Source of the DNA: Liolophura sinensis
Lineage: Eukaryota; Mollusca; Polyplacophora; Chitonida; Chitonidae
DNA length: 64,000 nucleotides
Reading direction: 5' to 3'
Assembly (NCBI RefSeq): GCF_032854445.1
Contig: NC_088299.1
Location: 18,159,608-18,223,607 of the forward strand
Shown in pieces: positions 37,901-51,243 of the stretch. The notes under the pieces were generated by a model that was given only the letters and a program-made list of their open reading frames with translations, searched no databases and was not told where the DNA came from. Positions within the stretch are counted from its first letter, which is position 1. Each line of letters begins with the position of its first letter. Position numbers and translations under genes: made by a program.

Positions 37901-40900
37901 CCTGATCTGTCTCATCAACATTGGCCTGGCAGGAGATTCTCCCTTGGGCATGGTCAACTAATTTATACAGGTAGTCCCTGGTTGTCACCTTCATCACCAC
38001 CTCCTTACCTGGTAAAAAAACAGAGTACACACATGACCAGTTCATCCAGGTATTCCCTGACTGTCATCTTAATCACCACCTCCTTACCTGATAAAACAAC
38101 TGAGTATAAACATAACCAGTTCATCCAGGTATTCCCTGACTATCACCTTCATCACCTCCTCCTTACCTGGTAACACAACAGAGTACACACATACCCAGTT
38201 CATCCAGGTATTCCCTGACTGTCAACTTAATCATCACCTCCTTACCTGATAACACAACAGAGATACACATAACCAGTTCATCCAGGTACTCCCTGGCTGA
38301 CACCATCATCACCACCTCCTTACCTGATAACACAACAGAGACACACATGACCAGTTCAACCAGGTACTCTCTGACTGTCACCTTCATCACCACCTCCTTA
38401 CCTGGTAACACAACAGAGTACACACATACCCAGTTCATCCAGGTACTCCCTGGCTGACACCATCATCACCACCTCCTTACCTGATAACACAACAGAGACA
38501 CACATGACCAGTTCAACCAGGTACTCCCTGACTGTCACCTTCATCACCACCTCCTTACCTGGTAACACAACAGAGTACACACATGGCCAGTTCATCCAGG
38601 TACTCCCTGGCTGACACCATCATCACCTCCTTACCTGATAACACAACAGAGACACACACGACCAGTTCAACCAGGTACTCCCTGGCTGCTACCATCATCA
38701 CCACCTCTTTACCTGGTAACACAACAGAGTACACACATGGCCAGTTCATCCAGGTACTCCCTGGCTGACACCATCATCACCACCTCCTTACCTGATAACA
38801 CAACAGAGACACACATGACCAGTTCAACCAGGTACTCCCTGACTATCACCTTCATCACCACCTCTTTACCCGGTAACACAACAGAGTACACACATAACTG
38901 GTTCATCCAGGTACTCCCTGGCTGTCACCTTCATCACCACCTCTTTACCTGGTAACACAACAGAGTACACACATGACCAGTTCATCCAGGTACTCCCTGA
39001 CTATCACCTTCATCACCACCTCCTTACCTGGTAACACAACAGAGTACACACATACCCAGTTCATCCAGGTACTCCCTGGCTGTCACCTTCATCACCACCT
39101 CTTTACCTGGTAACACAACAGAGTACACACATACCTAGTTCATCCAGGTACTCCCTGGCTGCCACCATCATCACCACCTCTTTACCTGGTAACACAACAG
39201 AGTACACACATACCTAGTTCATCCAGGTACTCCCTGGCTGCCACCATCATCACCACCTCTTTATCTGGTAACACAACAGAGTACACACATGGCCAGTTCA
39301 TCCAGGTACTCCCTGGCTGCCACCATCACCACCACCTCCTTACCTGTTAACACAACAGAGCACACACATACCTAGTTCAACTAGGTACTCTCTGGCTGCC
39401 ACCATCATCACCACCTCCTTACCTGGTAACACAACAGAGTACACACATGGCCAGTTCAACCAGGTACTCCCTGGCTGCCACCTTCATCACCACCTCCTTA
39501 CCTGGTAACACAACAGAGTACACACATACCTAGTTCAACCAGGTACTCTCTGGCTGCCACCATCATCACCACCTCCTTACCTGGTAACACAACAGAGTAC
39601 ACACATGGCCAGTTCAACCAGGTACTCCCTGGCTGCCACCATCATCACCACCTCTTTACCTGGTAACACAACTGAGTACACACATGGCCAGTTCATCCAG
39701 GTACTCCCTGGCTGACACCATCATCACCACCTCCTTACCTGTTAACACAACAGAGCACACACATACCCAGTTCATCCAGGTAGAGTGTGCGTGATGATAA
39801 ATACCACTATAACCTAAATCATCATGTGGTAACCTTAGGCTGCTGTTCAGGTTGCCTCAGCTTACTTACACTCCTTTTTAGCCAGTTTGACGTGGAATGT
39901 CTCCGCTTTGATCTTGGACTCAACCTCTCCTGTGTAGCGGACCACAGATGCCATCAAGTGTATGACGATGTTCCGCTCCTTTCCACTCTTATTCTCCATT
40001 TTGGCAACGACATCAAAGTCCTTGCCCATGTAATGAATGTCTTTGTCCACCAAGTCAAATGCAACATCCTGTGGAGCACATGTGGCATGGATAACTATGA
40101 CAAAGACAATGGTCCGGCATTTCCGAAGAAGACTTAAGGAGGCATGTTTCTGTTGGATTTTACACTCTCAGACTGACTACCATTTGATGGCACTGTGTAT
40201 CAGTTTTTTAATATAAGCCAATATGAAAGAGACACAGGGACATATGAAAGGGAGTCAAATTGATAAAATACTGAAAGCATCTTATACTTAACATTAGCAA
40301 AATAATAACATAGTTTATAATAATCTAATGGAGCAAAACTGAAAGTGACAAAAATGGATCAAATCAGAGCTATAAACAGGTAATGCTGAAGACAGTTGTT
40401 TTTGTGTTTTCTTGTGATTTCTTTCTAAGAATGCCCTAACTCTTCAAACATTTCAACTGCTTCTGCAACAAACACTTTAAAACATTCCAACAGAACTATG
40501 GTGTGTCAGTTTTGTGAAGCTTGCATGAGGACAGCTCCTCCTATCAGCTGACAAAGATATGCTCACCTCAGTTCCGTGATCCTCGTAGATCTCCTTCCGC
40601 TTGGAGCCAGTTCGTATAGCCCGTAGCACAGCTGCCCTCTCCGAGGAGCTGCCTGACAGAGAAACCTCAGGTTAGCTGTTGACAGGCCTGTCATTAAAAT
40701 AGTCACTAACTTCTTTGTCATAGTCTAAACACATTACAATGAATTACCTCAAAGAAAAAAAAATTTTAGCAAGAAAATAAATGTTGCATATCCACCAGGG
40801 CCAAATATAGCTTTCTAAGTTGGGCATCCTTTTAGTGAGGATAATTTGAGCTCAAATATTTTCAGATATTAAGAAACCTGATACAAATATACCAAATTAT

Positions 40901-43900
40901 AGTGTGAATACCACTGACAAATCCTTGTACAATCAGTATACAATTTACATGAATATATATATATTTTTTTATTATTTTTTGTATCAGGAATTTTTTCTAA
41001 CAGTTAGGTTAAATTTATCAGACAATATTCCCCCTAATTTTCCTAACTTCAAAAGGGTATCAAAATAATCGTTGCACTTGTCTCTAAATAACAATAATAC
41101 AGTTATCCAAATCAACTTTGTTGCTACGCAAATATCAACTTGTGAGATCATTCAAAAACCTAGAAAAAGTAACTACACAAATATATAAAAGCAATAAAGC
41201 ACAGCTTTCATGCACTAACAGAAGGTAATAATTTATTATTATTGCATGTTTGACTTGTGAAATAATATCCTCATGTGATACCTTCTCCAAACTTGTAACC
41301 TTCCGTGACATCATCCCGATCTGGATCAAACCGGTCCATGGCAGCATTGACGACTCCACAGAGACTGCCACACTTCTTGGTACTGATGAACTTTCCCACC
41401 CTAAAACCATACACATATGCTTCCCATAGTAATCTACATACGTAGCCCCCAAGTACAGTTCCACTGCATGGTCTGCCCCAACATAACAAGGATTCATCCT
41501 GGCTTCAATGACATCGTTCAGCCTCCAACAAACAAACACTTGGAGTTTGTACTCCTTATGTAGCTCAAATATGCCTGGTAAATTTTGATGTACATGCACC
41601 AAATAGTTGTTGACCTCAAGGCTTCAGCATTGCAGGTACAGGGGAAGTATGTAATAACTGTACATCTTATATGTAACAAGATTTCAATCATCTTTTTAAT
41701 GTGCATCAGTGCATTAATTATTAATTATATTAATCCTTATTATTCAAATATATATACTAAACTTATCCGCCAGGGCCAGTATGGCTTTCTAATTTCTTCC
41801 CACTAATGCAGCGTGGCAAGCTCTAACACTTTTTAGGAAGCTAATTTGGGCTCAAATATTTTCAGATCTTGACAAACCTGAAATAAATGTCTTACACAGC
41901 AAATTTTAGTGAAAATTACTGACAAATCCTTGTACAATCAGTATAGAATATTCATGAATGTATTTTTTTTTTCAAACATTTCTTTCTATCAGGCAATATT
42001 CCCCATCCCCCATTTATAGGCTATGCCTTAAGTTGGTTACCTTTAAAGGGTTTCAAAATAATCCTTACATTTGTCTCTGTACTTACAACAAATTCAGCAT
42101 GATCAACATCAGCTTGTGAAAGTCAAACTTTCACAAGCTCAGCAAATGAACTTCTACTCTGAGATTTTAAAGGAAATGAAATCCAAGCCTACACATCTTT
42201 CTTCCAGCTTTTCTTCCAGGTTTTGTCTTCTCCCATGGCATAGTCAATCCTGTCAGCGTTGACCTCAGCAAACAGGAAGGCTGTATCATAAGGCAGGTGA
42301 ACGTCTCCCTCTCGGATGGCTTTAACAGACGCTGGGCCACAGCGGTACACACCTGAAAGTGATCATGCCAAGACAATGACTCATTCAGTACATGTATATA
42401 TACATATATGTTTAAATGATACCTGTACGTGTTCTGTACAACAACTTATGATACAATAAATTGTATTTCATACATTAAAGTATAGTACACAGGTTGAAGC
42501 TGACATGCAAGAACGGTGTAAATGGAGAGGAGTTCAGGTGTGAGAAGGGAGGGGGGAGGGTGTGGAAAACGTGTCGTAGGAGGGAAAAGTGTGAAGCCCA
42601 TATGCACATCGCCTAGGTCAACCATCTTCACAGATTCAGTCAGAGGTACTTAATCATAGTTTGATTCGCCAATGATGCTGTCGCTCCTAATTATGGCCCA
42701 AAAATAAACTTTAAGACAATAAAACAGGAGAAAAATCACAAAAATGAGATATTTCAGCTATATATGTGTAAAGTGCCATACATGACTTCAAAATGAGTAG
42801 GCCTACGCCTTCCGGCACAAATCTATCATTTTCATAGTCCTTCTAGATGTATACAGTGTGCTATTTTAAAACATCTCACCGAATCTATGGCCGACAAACA
42901 GCAGTCGATCGTGGAACTTTTTGAATTAATCTAGGTGAGGTGCGGTGCCCTTTTCAAGGCCTAGATTTGGCGCCATGTGCCATTTTTCAATGAGAAACGT
43001 CAGCGAAGTAAGTTCTCGATTCTACTGGGGGAAGTCAAAACACGATGCGTAACTGGAAATGCACCCCAGTTAAGACTATCTTCGATCTGAAGACACAGAT
43101 TACGCGAGCTAACAATAACATAAAGATCTATGGAGAAAAGTGAACGGATAAGCTTGTCCTGAAGCAAACGTTAAATTCTGAGAAATAAAAAGACTGGGCA
43201 CCTGCGTAACTCTTCCCGAGTCGGCCATTTTGGTGTCGAATGAACTACCACAAACTGCGCAGAGTTGTTCACCTTCAAAAATTCAAAGGGAGAGAACCAA
43301 AGAGTTGCATTCTTCTGGAGAAGGCCTGCATGTGATACATACATATAGGCCTGTATGTGGTATAAGCCCTGTCATTAGACAACTCGACTGCACATAATGG
43401 GTTAAGCCAATAAATGATTCGTCTTGTTGAAAGAGCCGCGTTCTAATTTGTAAATAACTTTATTTCGTTGCTTTTTTAAATAAAGTTATCTCCTCTTTCA
43501 AATAGGACTAATCTTGACCTTCCTTAATTAAAGCAATAAAGATGATCTTTTAACATATAACATATACGCCTATCTTATGTGGGCCGATAATTACCAACAG
43601 TTCCATTTGCCCTGTTTTTCTTGGATATATCCACTCGATTTGAGCCATTCAGCTTCCATAAGCTCCTCCAAACGATCTTCCGGATGACTTTCTAATTCCA
43701 GAAGGAGCTATTCGAATCGGCCTGACTTTAGGCAAGCACAATGTAAGAATCAGAGATGACAGGCTAGACACGTGATCCACACGTGACCCATTGTTACCCA
43801 CCGTCACTAAGTTCTTGCGGTGTACCGTCTATCGCCTGCCACCCTCCGTATCCGGCCGGCAGGTCAGGGCGTGTCATCCACACCTCATTCCACACGTGAA

Positions 43901-46900
43901 AGTTCCTGTGAAGGCAACGATGAGCATGAATTCCATCTGGTCGGGAGATTTAGCAAATAAAAGTGTGCAAAGCATACACGTTCATCTAGGTAAGTATTTG
44001 GCAGTAAAGGCCTCATTTGGGCTTTCCGGTATGTAATTACCTGTGCATGTTGTTACGATATGACAGTCGATATGTTTACATGGTGTCAGAAGTTGGATTT
44101 ATTTAATTTTATCTTTAACGTACAGGACAATTTGTCAATTACGAAAAATAAAACTCACTATCAGGTGCAGTTTTGATTTTGGGTATACTTTGTTCGTAAG
44201 ACTGAATATAGGCGCTTCGTATTAAAACAGCGTCAGGACGGCAATATATGGGATAGGCCCATGTACAGTACGTGTAGACCCCTACAAACGTTATAATTTA
44301 TATGGCAATATCAATCTATGAGCGATATAGGTTGGTCTCTGACTGTGAGCACTGAGTGGGAAAACTTCTGAATGAATGAATGAATGAATGAATGAATGAA
44401 TGAATGATAGGTGTAGCTTATTTTCATAACACATACAACTCGGCCTGCACAATACACATTCGAAATAATTCGGCATCGAAAGATAGATGGCCAGATTCCG
44501 CACGAGTTCACTTCAGTGAGCAAAACTGAAACCTCATTGATACTGGTAATGTCGTATGACAATTACAAGGTTGTTAAAATGTATGCAGTTGTTATACACC
44601 AATCGTTTGGTTCAACAAAATGTTTATTTGAAACCTCTATGGATAAAATGAAGAATGAAATTTCGTGTAATAATACGATGAACTACCCAACCGTCAGCTG
44701 ACTCCGGTGGGATTAGTGCATAACACTTACATTTTGTAGCTTGTTCATTTGTTACTTGAACTCTGCGGTACAAAATTCCATTTCCTTCTACTAATCTATT
44801 CTACTGCGCTGCGTGCTTGACACTTCCATTCTATTCTACTTGTATTGTGTTCTGTTCTGTTCTATTCTATGCTACACCATTCTACTTGTATTCTATTCTT
44901 TTCTACTTGTGTTCTGTGCTATTCTATCTTACACAATTCTGTTTGTATTCTATTCTATTCTTCTTGTATTCTGTTCTATTCTAGGCCAATTCTATTTCTA
45001 TTCTGTTATACTTGTATTTTATTCTACTTGTATTCCGTTCTATTCTATTCTGCTTGTATTATATCCTATTCTGCTTTTATTCTATTCTATTCTACACCAT
45101 TCTACCTGCATTCTATTCTACTTCCATTCTGTTCCATTCTACTTCCGTTCTTTTTTATTCTACGCTATTCTATTTGTATTTTACCGGTGCATGTATGCTA
45201 TTCCATTGCATTCTCACCAGATGGAGTCCTCGCTCATCTTCTCCTCCGGTTCCCCCTTCTCGTTCCAGTACATATCGATGGTGAGAGAACCGTCACTGTC
45301 GCAGGCTGACTGAAAGTTCGTGACACTACGTGTGGGGAAGCCCAGAGCTCGACACACTGCATGTGGAAGGTAATACATACACTGGCCAGAGGTTTACAAC
45401 AAAAAATCACTGCAATCGCCATGATAGTAAACATGGTCACATTGTAAGTAATTTACTAGACGTTGTCACTGTTTACATTGGAGCCAAAAGCTTTGTAGCC
45501 GAAGCTGGGGCATTTAACAGAAGACACTATGTTTCCACTGCCAGCCAATCAGCGTCAATTCTGCACCCCTTTAAGATCGATGGGACTAATGACTTCTGAC
45601 AATACACCAATAAAATGGCGCCTTCGAAACCATATCTACCAAACGTCGCATATAATTTGATTCTTTACTGCAGAATATAGTACCAACCACAATTTGATTT
45701 TCGTTATTATCCTGGATCAGGCTTTCTTAAAGCAGTTGAAATATATGACTTAAGTCTTAATTAACTTGCTTAATTCGAGCCCAGATATGTCTGGAATGGT
45801 TGTGGTTTTGCCCCAGAAAATTGTCAGATGCCTGCCAAAGGGCGATGGTTTTTTCCATGTAGATGTATATACATTAAATGTGAAAAGTCTTGGGTACGGC
45901 GTTAAACGCCAGTGAAATAAATGCATTTCCGGAAAACTATAAATGATTGTTTTGTGAGAGGCCTACACGATGTCATGATCCCAGAGAAGACCCAGCATTG
46001 GCCGAATTTGACCGGTTTGCCAGTCCTGTAGAACTGCTCGATGATGGCTTCACTGCCCGTCCATTCCAGAGGAGATCGGCCGCCCACATAGTTCCCTGTC
46101 CAGTTACCGTGCAGGATTCCGTCATCGTCTTCCACATTGGCCTGTTTAGCAAAAATTGAGACATATTATCTTAAAAAGAGCAGAGCCCAGGAAGATGACA
46201 AGATGCCAAGCATTGAAACATTAAACATCCAAACGGTCCTCAAAGTAAGTGGAATTACGAGTAAAGTGAAAACATGTTAAAAATTTTCCTAAAAATATCG
46301 TACTGTTAATTTATTCACTTCTATAACATGACGCTGGACTTACACTTCTATGACATGATGCTGAACTTACACTTCTATAACATGACGCTGGACTTAACAC
46401 TTATATAACATGACGCTGGACCCACCCTTTTATAACATGACGCTGGCCTTACGCTTCAAAACATGACACTGGACTTACACTTATATAACATGACGCTGGG
46501 CTTACACCTCTAAAATATGACGCTGGACTTACACTTCAAAACATGACGCTGGACTTTCATTTCTATAACATGACGCTGGACTTACACCTCTATAACATGA
46601 CGCTGGACTTACACTTTTACAGCATGACGCTGGACTTACACTTTTACAGCATGACGCTGGACTTACACTTTTATAACATGACGCTAGCCTTACATTTCAA
46701 AACATAACGCTGGACTTACACTTTTATAACACGATGCTGAACTTACACTGCTAAAACATGACGTGGACATACACTTCTTTAACACGGCACTGGACTTACC
46801 ACAGCAGTGAGCTTGCGAACCACGTTAATGGGGTCACCACGGGCAATCACCGGCATTTTTGATTGGTCAAGCACTTTGATGGCACAGTCCAAGACGACTC

Positions 46901-49900
46901 CGTCAAACTGAAAACAGAAAACTATTATCTCAAACATACTTCATATAATGTATGTGAAAAAGGCAAGAGCGTTTTGTACAAAATTGGGATGTGTGAATGC
47001 ATAAGAGAAATTGTCGGTAGAATCGATTATTGCGTCAGTGAGGGAGAACACACGGCAGAAATACTGCAAGGCCACACAACAGGCATTTACTTAGAACCTA
47101 CCTGTGAAAAATTCCATGGCTTCCCACAAACATTTTTATGGTTCCCCACATATATTTTTCCGGTTTCGTTAAGGACATACTCAGCTTTCCCGTCCTCACT
47201 TTCCATGTAGACAGCGTCATCTATAACGTCACAAATTACATTTTGTTTCATGAATGGTATAATTTGAGAACTAAGGAGGTTAGTATAAACTTTCATCTGC
47301 ATGCCGATTGCATTTCTTGCAATGTTAATGTCATTTATACACCTACTTGTAGTTCTTCCTTACCATCTTATTAAAAGTGTACACAACCGATTTGTTCGTG
47401 CTATTACAAATTAATAACAATTCATTCACACACGTCGCGCTATAAAGAAGTTTTGTAATTGGAAATTGCTCTGCAGCACTGGTCATTAAGACTACTGTTT
47501 AAGTAACGTTCAGCACTTTCTTTCCCAGAAGCAGAGCACCTGATGATAACACGTACATGTGCGTGTGATAGGTGTTCCTACGCTTTTATCGTGGAGGCTC
47601 CATGTGAGCCTCATATTTTGCGACGTGTTCCTTGGCTCAGATTGCAGGGGTTTCAAGTGAGCCTCATTTATATGTACTAGTTTTTATACTTACGTTTACA
47701 CCAGGGATTGAAGAGGATGTAGATGGGTAAGGGATGAGTGTACCGGAACAAAGATTTCTTGGTTTTATCATCTTGACGGATGATGTCAATTTTCAGACGC
47801 CATTTTCCGACCGGACATACGGAGGGGGTAAATATCGTAACTTCGGTGATTCCACCGTCTGTTTTCTTCACCTTAGCGCCCCACTCGTTGGGATGGTCCT
47901 CGTCGGAGAGGATTAGTTCCACTAGAGAGCCCTTGCCGGGGAGGGGGTTATCACCTGTAATTAGTCAGAGGTAACACAGTGAGTCAACCACCGCGTGATG
48001 AAGAAATATCCTCAATGTCAATGAAATTACTGAGGGCGGAAGTCTAAAATTTAAACGTGAAACTCAAACATGCATGTGCACACCTCTCGTTATTTGAAAG
48101 GGGTATTGAGGAGCCTTCACCATAAGACCCTTTTCAAACGCTATCATTTACAGCCATTCGCGCACAAAGCCATTCGCGAAGTTGTACTATCTAAGTGAAA
48201 TACAATCAGATCACTCTCAGTCGCACTATATTTGTAACTGTATATATCTATGGAAAAACGTTTGCTGCATGCTTATCTATCCCTACCTAAACTTGATGCT
48301 TATATCCCTACCCAAACTTGATGATCATATATCCCTACCAAACCTTGCTGTTTATATATCTCTACCAAACCTTGCTGCTTATGTATCTTTACCAAACCTT
48401 GCTGTTTATATATCTCTACCAAACCTTGCTGTTTATATATCCCTACCAAACCTTGCTGTTTATATATCCCTGCCAACCCTTGCTGCTTATATATCTTTAC
48501 CAAACCTTGCTGTTTATATATCTCTACCAAACCTTGCTGCTTATATATCTCTACCAAACCTTGTTTATTATCTTTCCTTACCAAACCTTGCTGCTTATTT
48601 ATCTCCACCAAACCTTGCTGTTTATATATCCCTACCAAACCTTGCTGCTTATATATCCCTACCCAAAACTGATGCTCATATATCCCTACCAAACCTTACT
48701 GCTTATATATCCCTACCAAACCTTGCTGCTTATGTGTCACTACCAAACCTTGCTGCTTATATATCCCTACCAAACCTTACTGCTTATATATCCCTACCAA
48801 ACCTTGCTGCTTATGTGTCACTACCAAACCTTGCTGCTTATATATCCCTACCAAACCTTACTGCTTATATATCCCTACCAAACCTAGCTGCTTATATATC
48901 TCTACCAAACCTAGCTGCTTATATATCCATACCACACCTTTCTGTTTATATATCCCTACCAAACCTGGCTGTTTATATATCCCTACCAAACCTTGCTGCT
49001 TATATATCCCTACCAAACCTAGCTGCTTATATTTCTCTACCCAAAAATAATGCTCATATATCCCTACCAACCTTGCTGCTTATATATCTTCACCAAACCT
49101 TGCTTTTTATCTCTCCCTACCAAACCTAGCTGTTTATGTATCCCTACCAAATCTTACTGCTTATGTATCTCTACCCAAAACTGATGCTCATATATCCCTA
49201 CCAAATCGTGCTGCTTATGTGTCTCTGCCAAACCCTGCTGCTTATATATCTCTACCAAAAATTGCTGCTTATCTATCCCTACCAAACCTTGGTCCTTATA
49301 TACCCCTACTAAACCTTGCTGCTTATTTATCACCACCAAACCTTGCTGTTTATATACCCCTACCAAACCTTGCTGCTTATTTATCTCCACCAAACCTTGC
49401 TGTTTATATATCCCTACCAAACCTTGCTGCTTATATATCCCTACCCAAAACTGATGCTCATATATCCCTACCAAACCTTGCTGCTTATATATCCCTACCA
49501 AACCTTACTGCTTATATATCCCTACCAAACCTAGCTGCTTATATATCTCTACCAAACCTAGCTGCTTATATATCCATACCACACCTTGCTGTTTATATAT
49601 CCCTACCAAACCTGGCTGTTTATATATCCCTACCAAACCTTGCTGCTTATATATCCCTGCCAAACCTGGCTGTTTATATATCCCTACCAAACCTTGCTGC
49701 TGATATATTCTTACCATACCTAGCTGCTTATATATCCCTTCTCAGCATTGGTACATATACATCCCTCCCAAACACTGATGCTTATGTATCCCTACCCAAA
49801 ATTGAGGCTTATATATCCCTACCCAACATTAGAGTATATACATCCCTACCCAACACGGATACTTGTGCATCCTTACCCAAGATTGATGCTTATATATCCT

Positions 49901-51211
49901 TACCCAACTTTAGCCCATATATCCGTAGCCAACGTTGATGCTTTCATATCCCTAACCAGCATTGATGTTTTATATCCCTAACCAATATTGGTGCATGTGG
50001 TGAACGAGGTGTTGATCTACCACACAGTGATGCATATTACTCCCTACCCAACATTGGTGCAAATATGTTCCTAACCAAAACTGACGCTTATTCATTCCAA
50101 TCGACAAATCATACTGATACATCAATATACAAGCATCTATATACGATGTATACAAGGATATGCTGTATAAGCTTCTGCCAAGCATTGGTATTTGTTCCAA
50201 TTCACCAAAATAAGCAATGTCTGATGTTAATGCTTAAAAATCATCAATGGTCAACATTTCTACGCTTACTCACCCCTAGCATCCGCAAAAGTGGAATTGA
50301 GCTACGTAAACAGGAACATATCAAAGAAAGAATTTTCGAAGTGATTGTGAAAACTGAACATTCAGGATTCGTGATTTTCGTTTATGTACTTCAATTCTTC
50401 GATACATGTATATTTCCAAAAATACATCCATGATCTGTTCCAGACTGATAATAAAAAGCAAAAATACATCTGTGATCTGTTCTACACTGATGATAAGAAG
50501 CAAAAATACATCCCTGATCTGTTCCAGATTGATGAAAAAGATTGATTAAAAAGCAAAAATACATTCCTGATCTGTTACAGATTGATGATAAAACGCACAA
50601 ATACATCCCTGATCTGTTCAAGATTGATAATAAAAAGCAAAAATACATTCTTGATCTGTTACATATTGATGATAAAAAGCAAAAATACTTCCCTGATCTG
50701 TTATAGATTGATGATAAAATGCACAAATACATCCCGGATCTGTTATAGATTGATGATAGAAAGCAAAAAATACAAATAATATAACTTGTCATATGGTTTC
50801 ACTGCGTATGGACATGTCTCTTACCAAATTCGAAGATGAGCCGGAGATCATCCTTCTTGTCGTCATAACGCCTGCTGAAGGTGACCTTCACGTCAAACGG
50901 CTGACCTCTGCGGACTACCAGCTGACGGGGATTACCGTGAAGGATACCCGCTTGCTTCTCCTTCGTGATCTCAAATTCGTCCGTGTGGTGAGCTTTCGTG
51001 TTGGCCGCGATGTTAAAATCTACAGACTGGATTTTAAGGGCTTGTCCGTCAGTAATCTCATCTGCGTCTAGAGGAGTGCAAAAGAAAGTAATAATTGTCA
51101 TGCATCGAACCTACGTATGTATGTATGTATGTATGTATGTATGTATGTATGTATGTATGTATGTATGTATGTATGTATGTATGTATGTATGTATGTATGT
51201 GTGTGTGTATG

Positions 51212-51243
<32 letters not shown>

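Noticed and set aside
41135-41602. 155-codon minus-strand frame
   Set aside because: It is out of frame with exon 11 and unlike transglutaminase; only the other frame (VGKFISTK...YKFGE) fits the family and the splice phase.
43792-43802. GTAACA as the exon 9 donor
   Set aside because: Gives the wrong phase with exon 10; GTGGGT restores SDGVYRCG.
44813-45313. 166-codon Phe/Tyr/Leu-rich frame resembling a membrane protein
   Set aside because: Composition artefact of a TTCTA repeat, and its end is antisense to exon 8.
48182-49938. Open frames of 315 and 239 codons (SLPNLAAYI repeats)
   Set aside because: Artefacts of the 27-bp minisatellite in intron 3.
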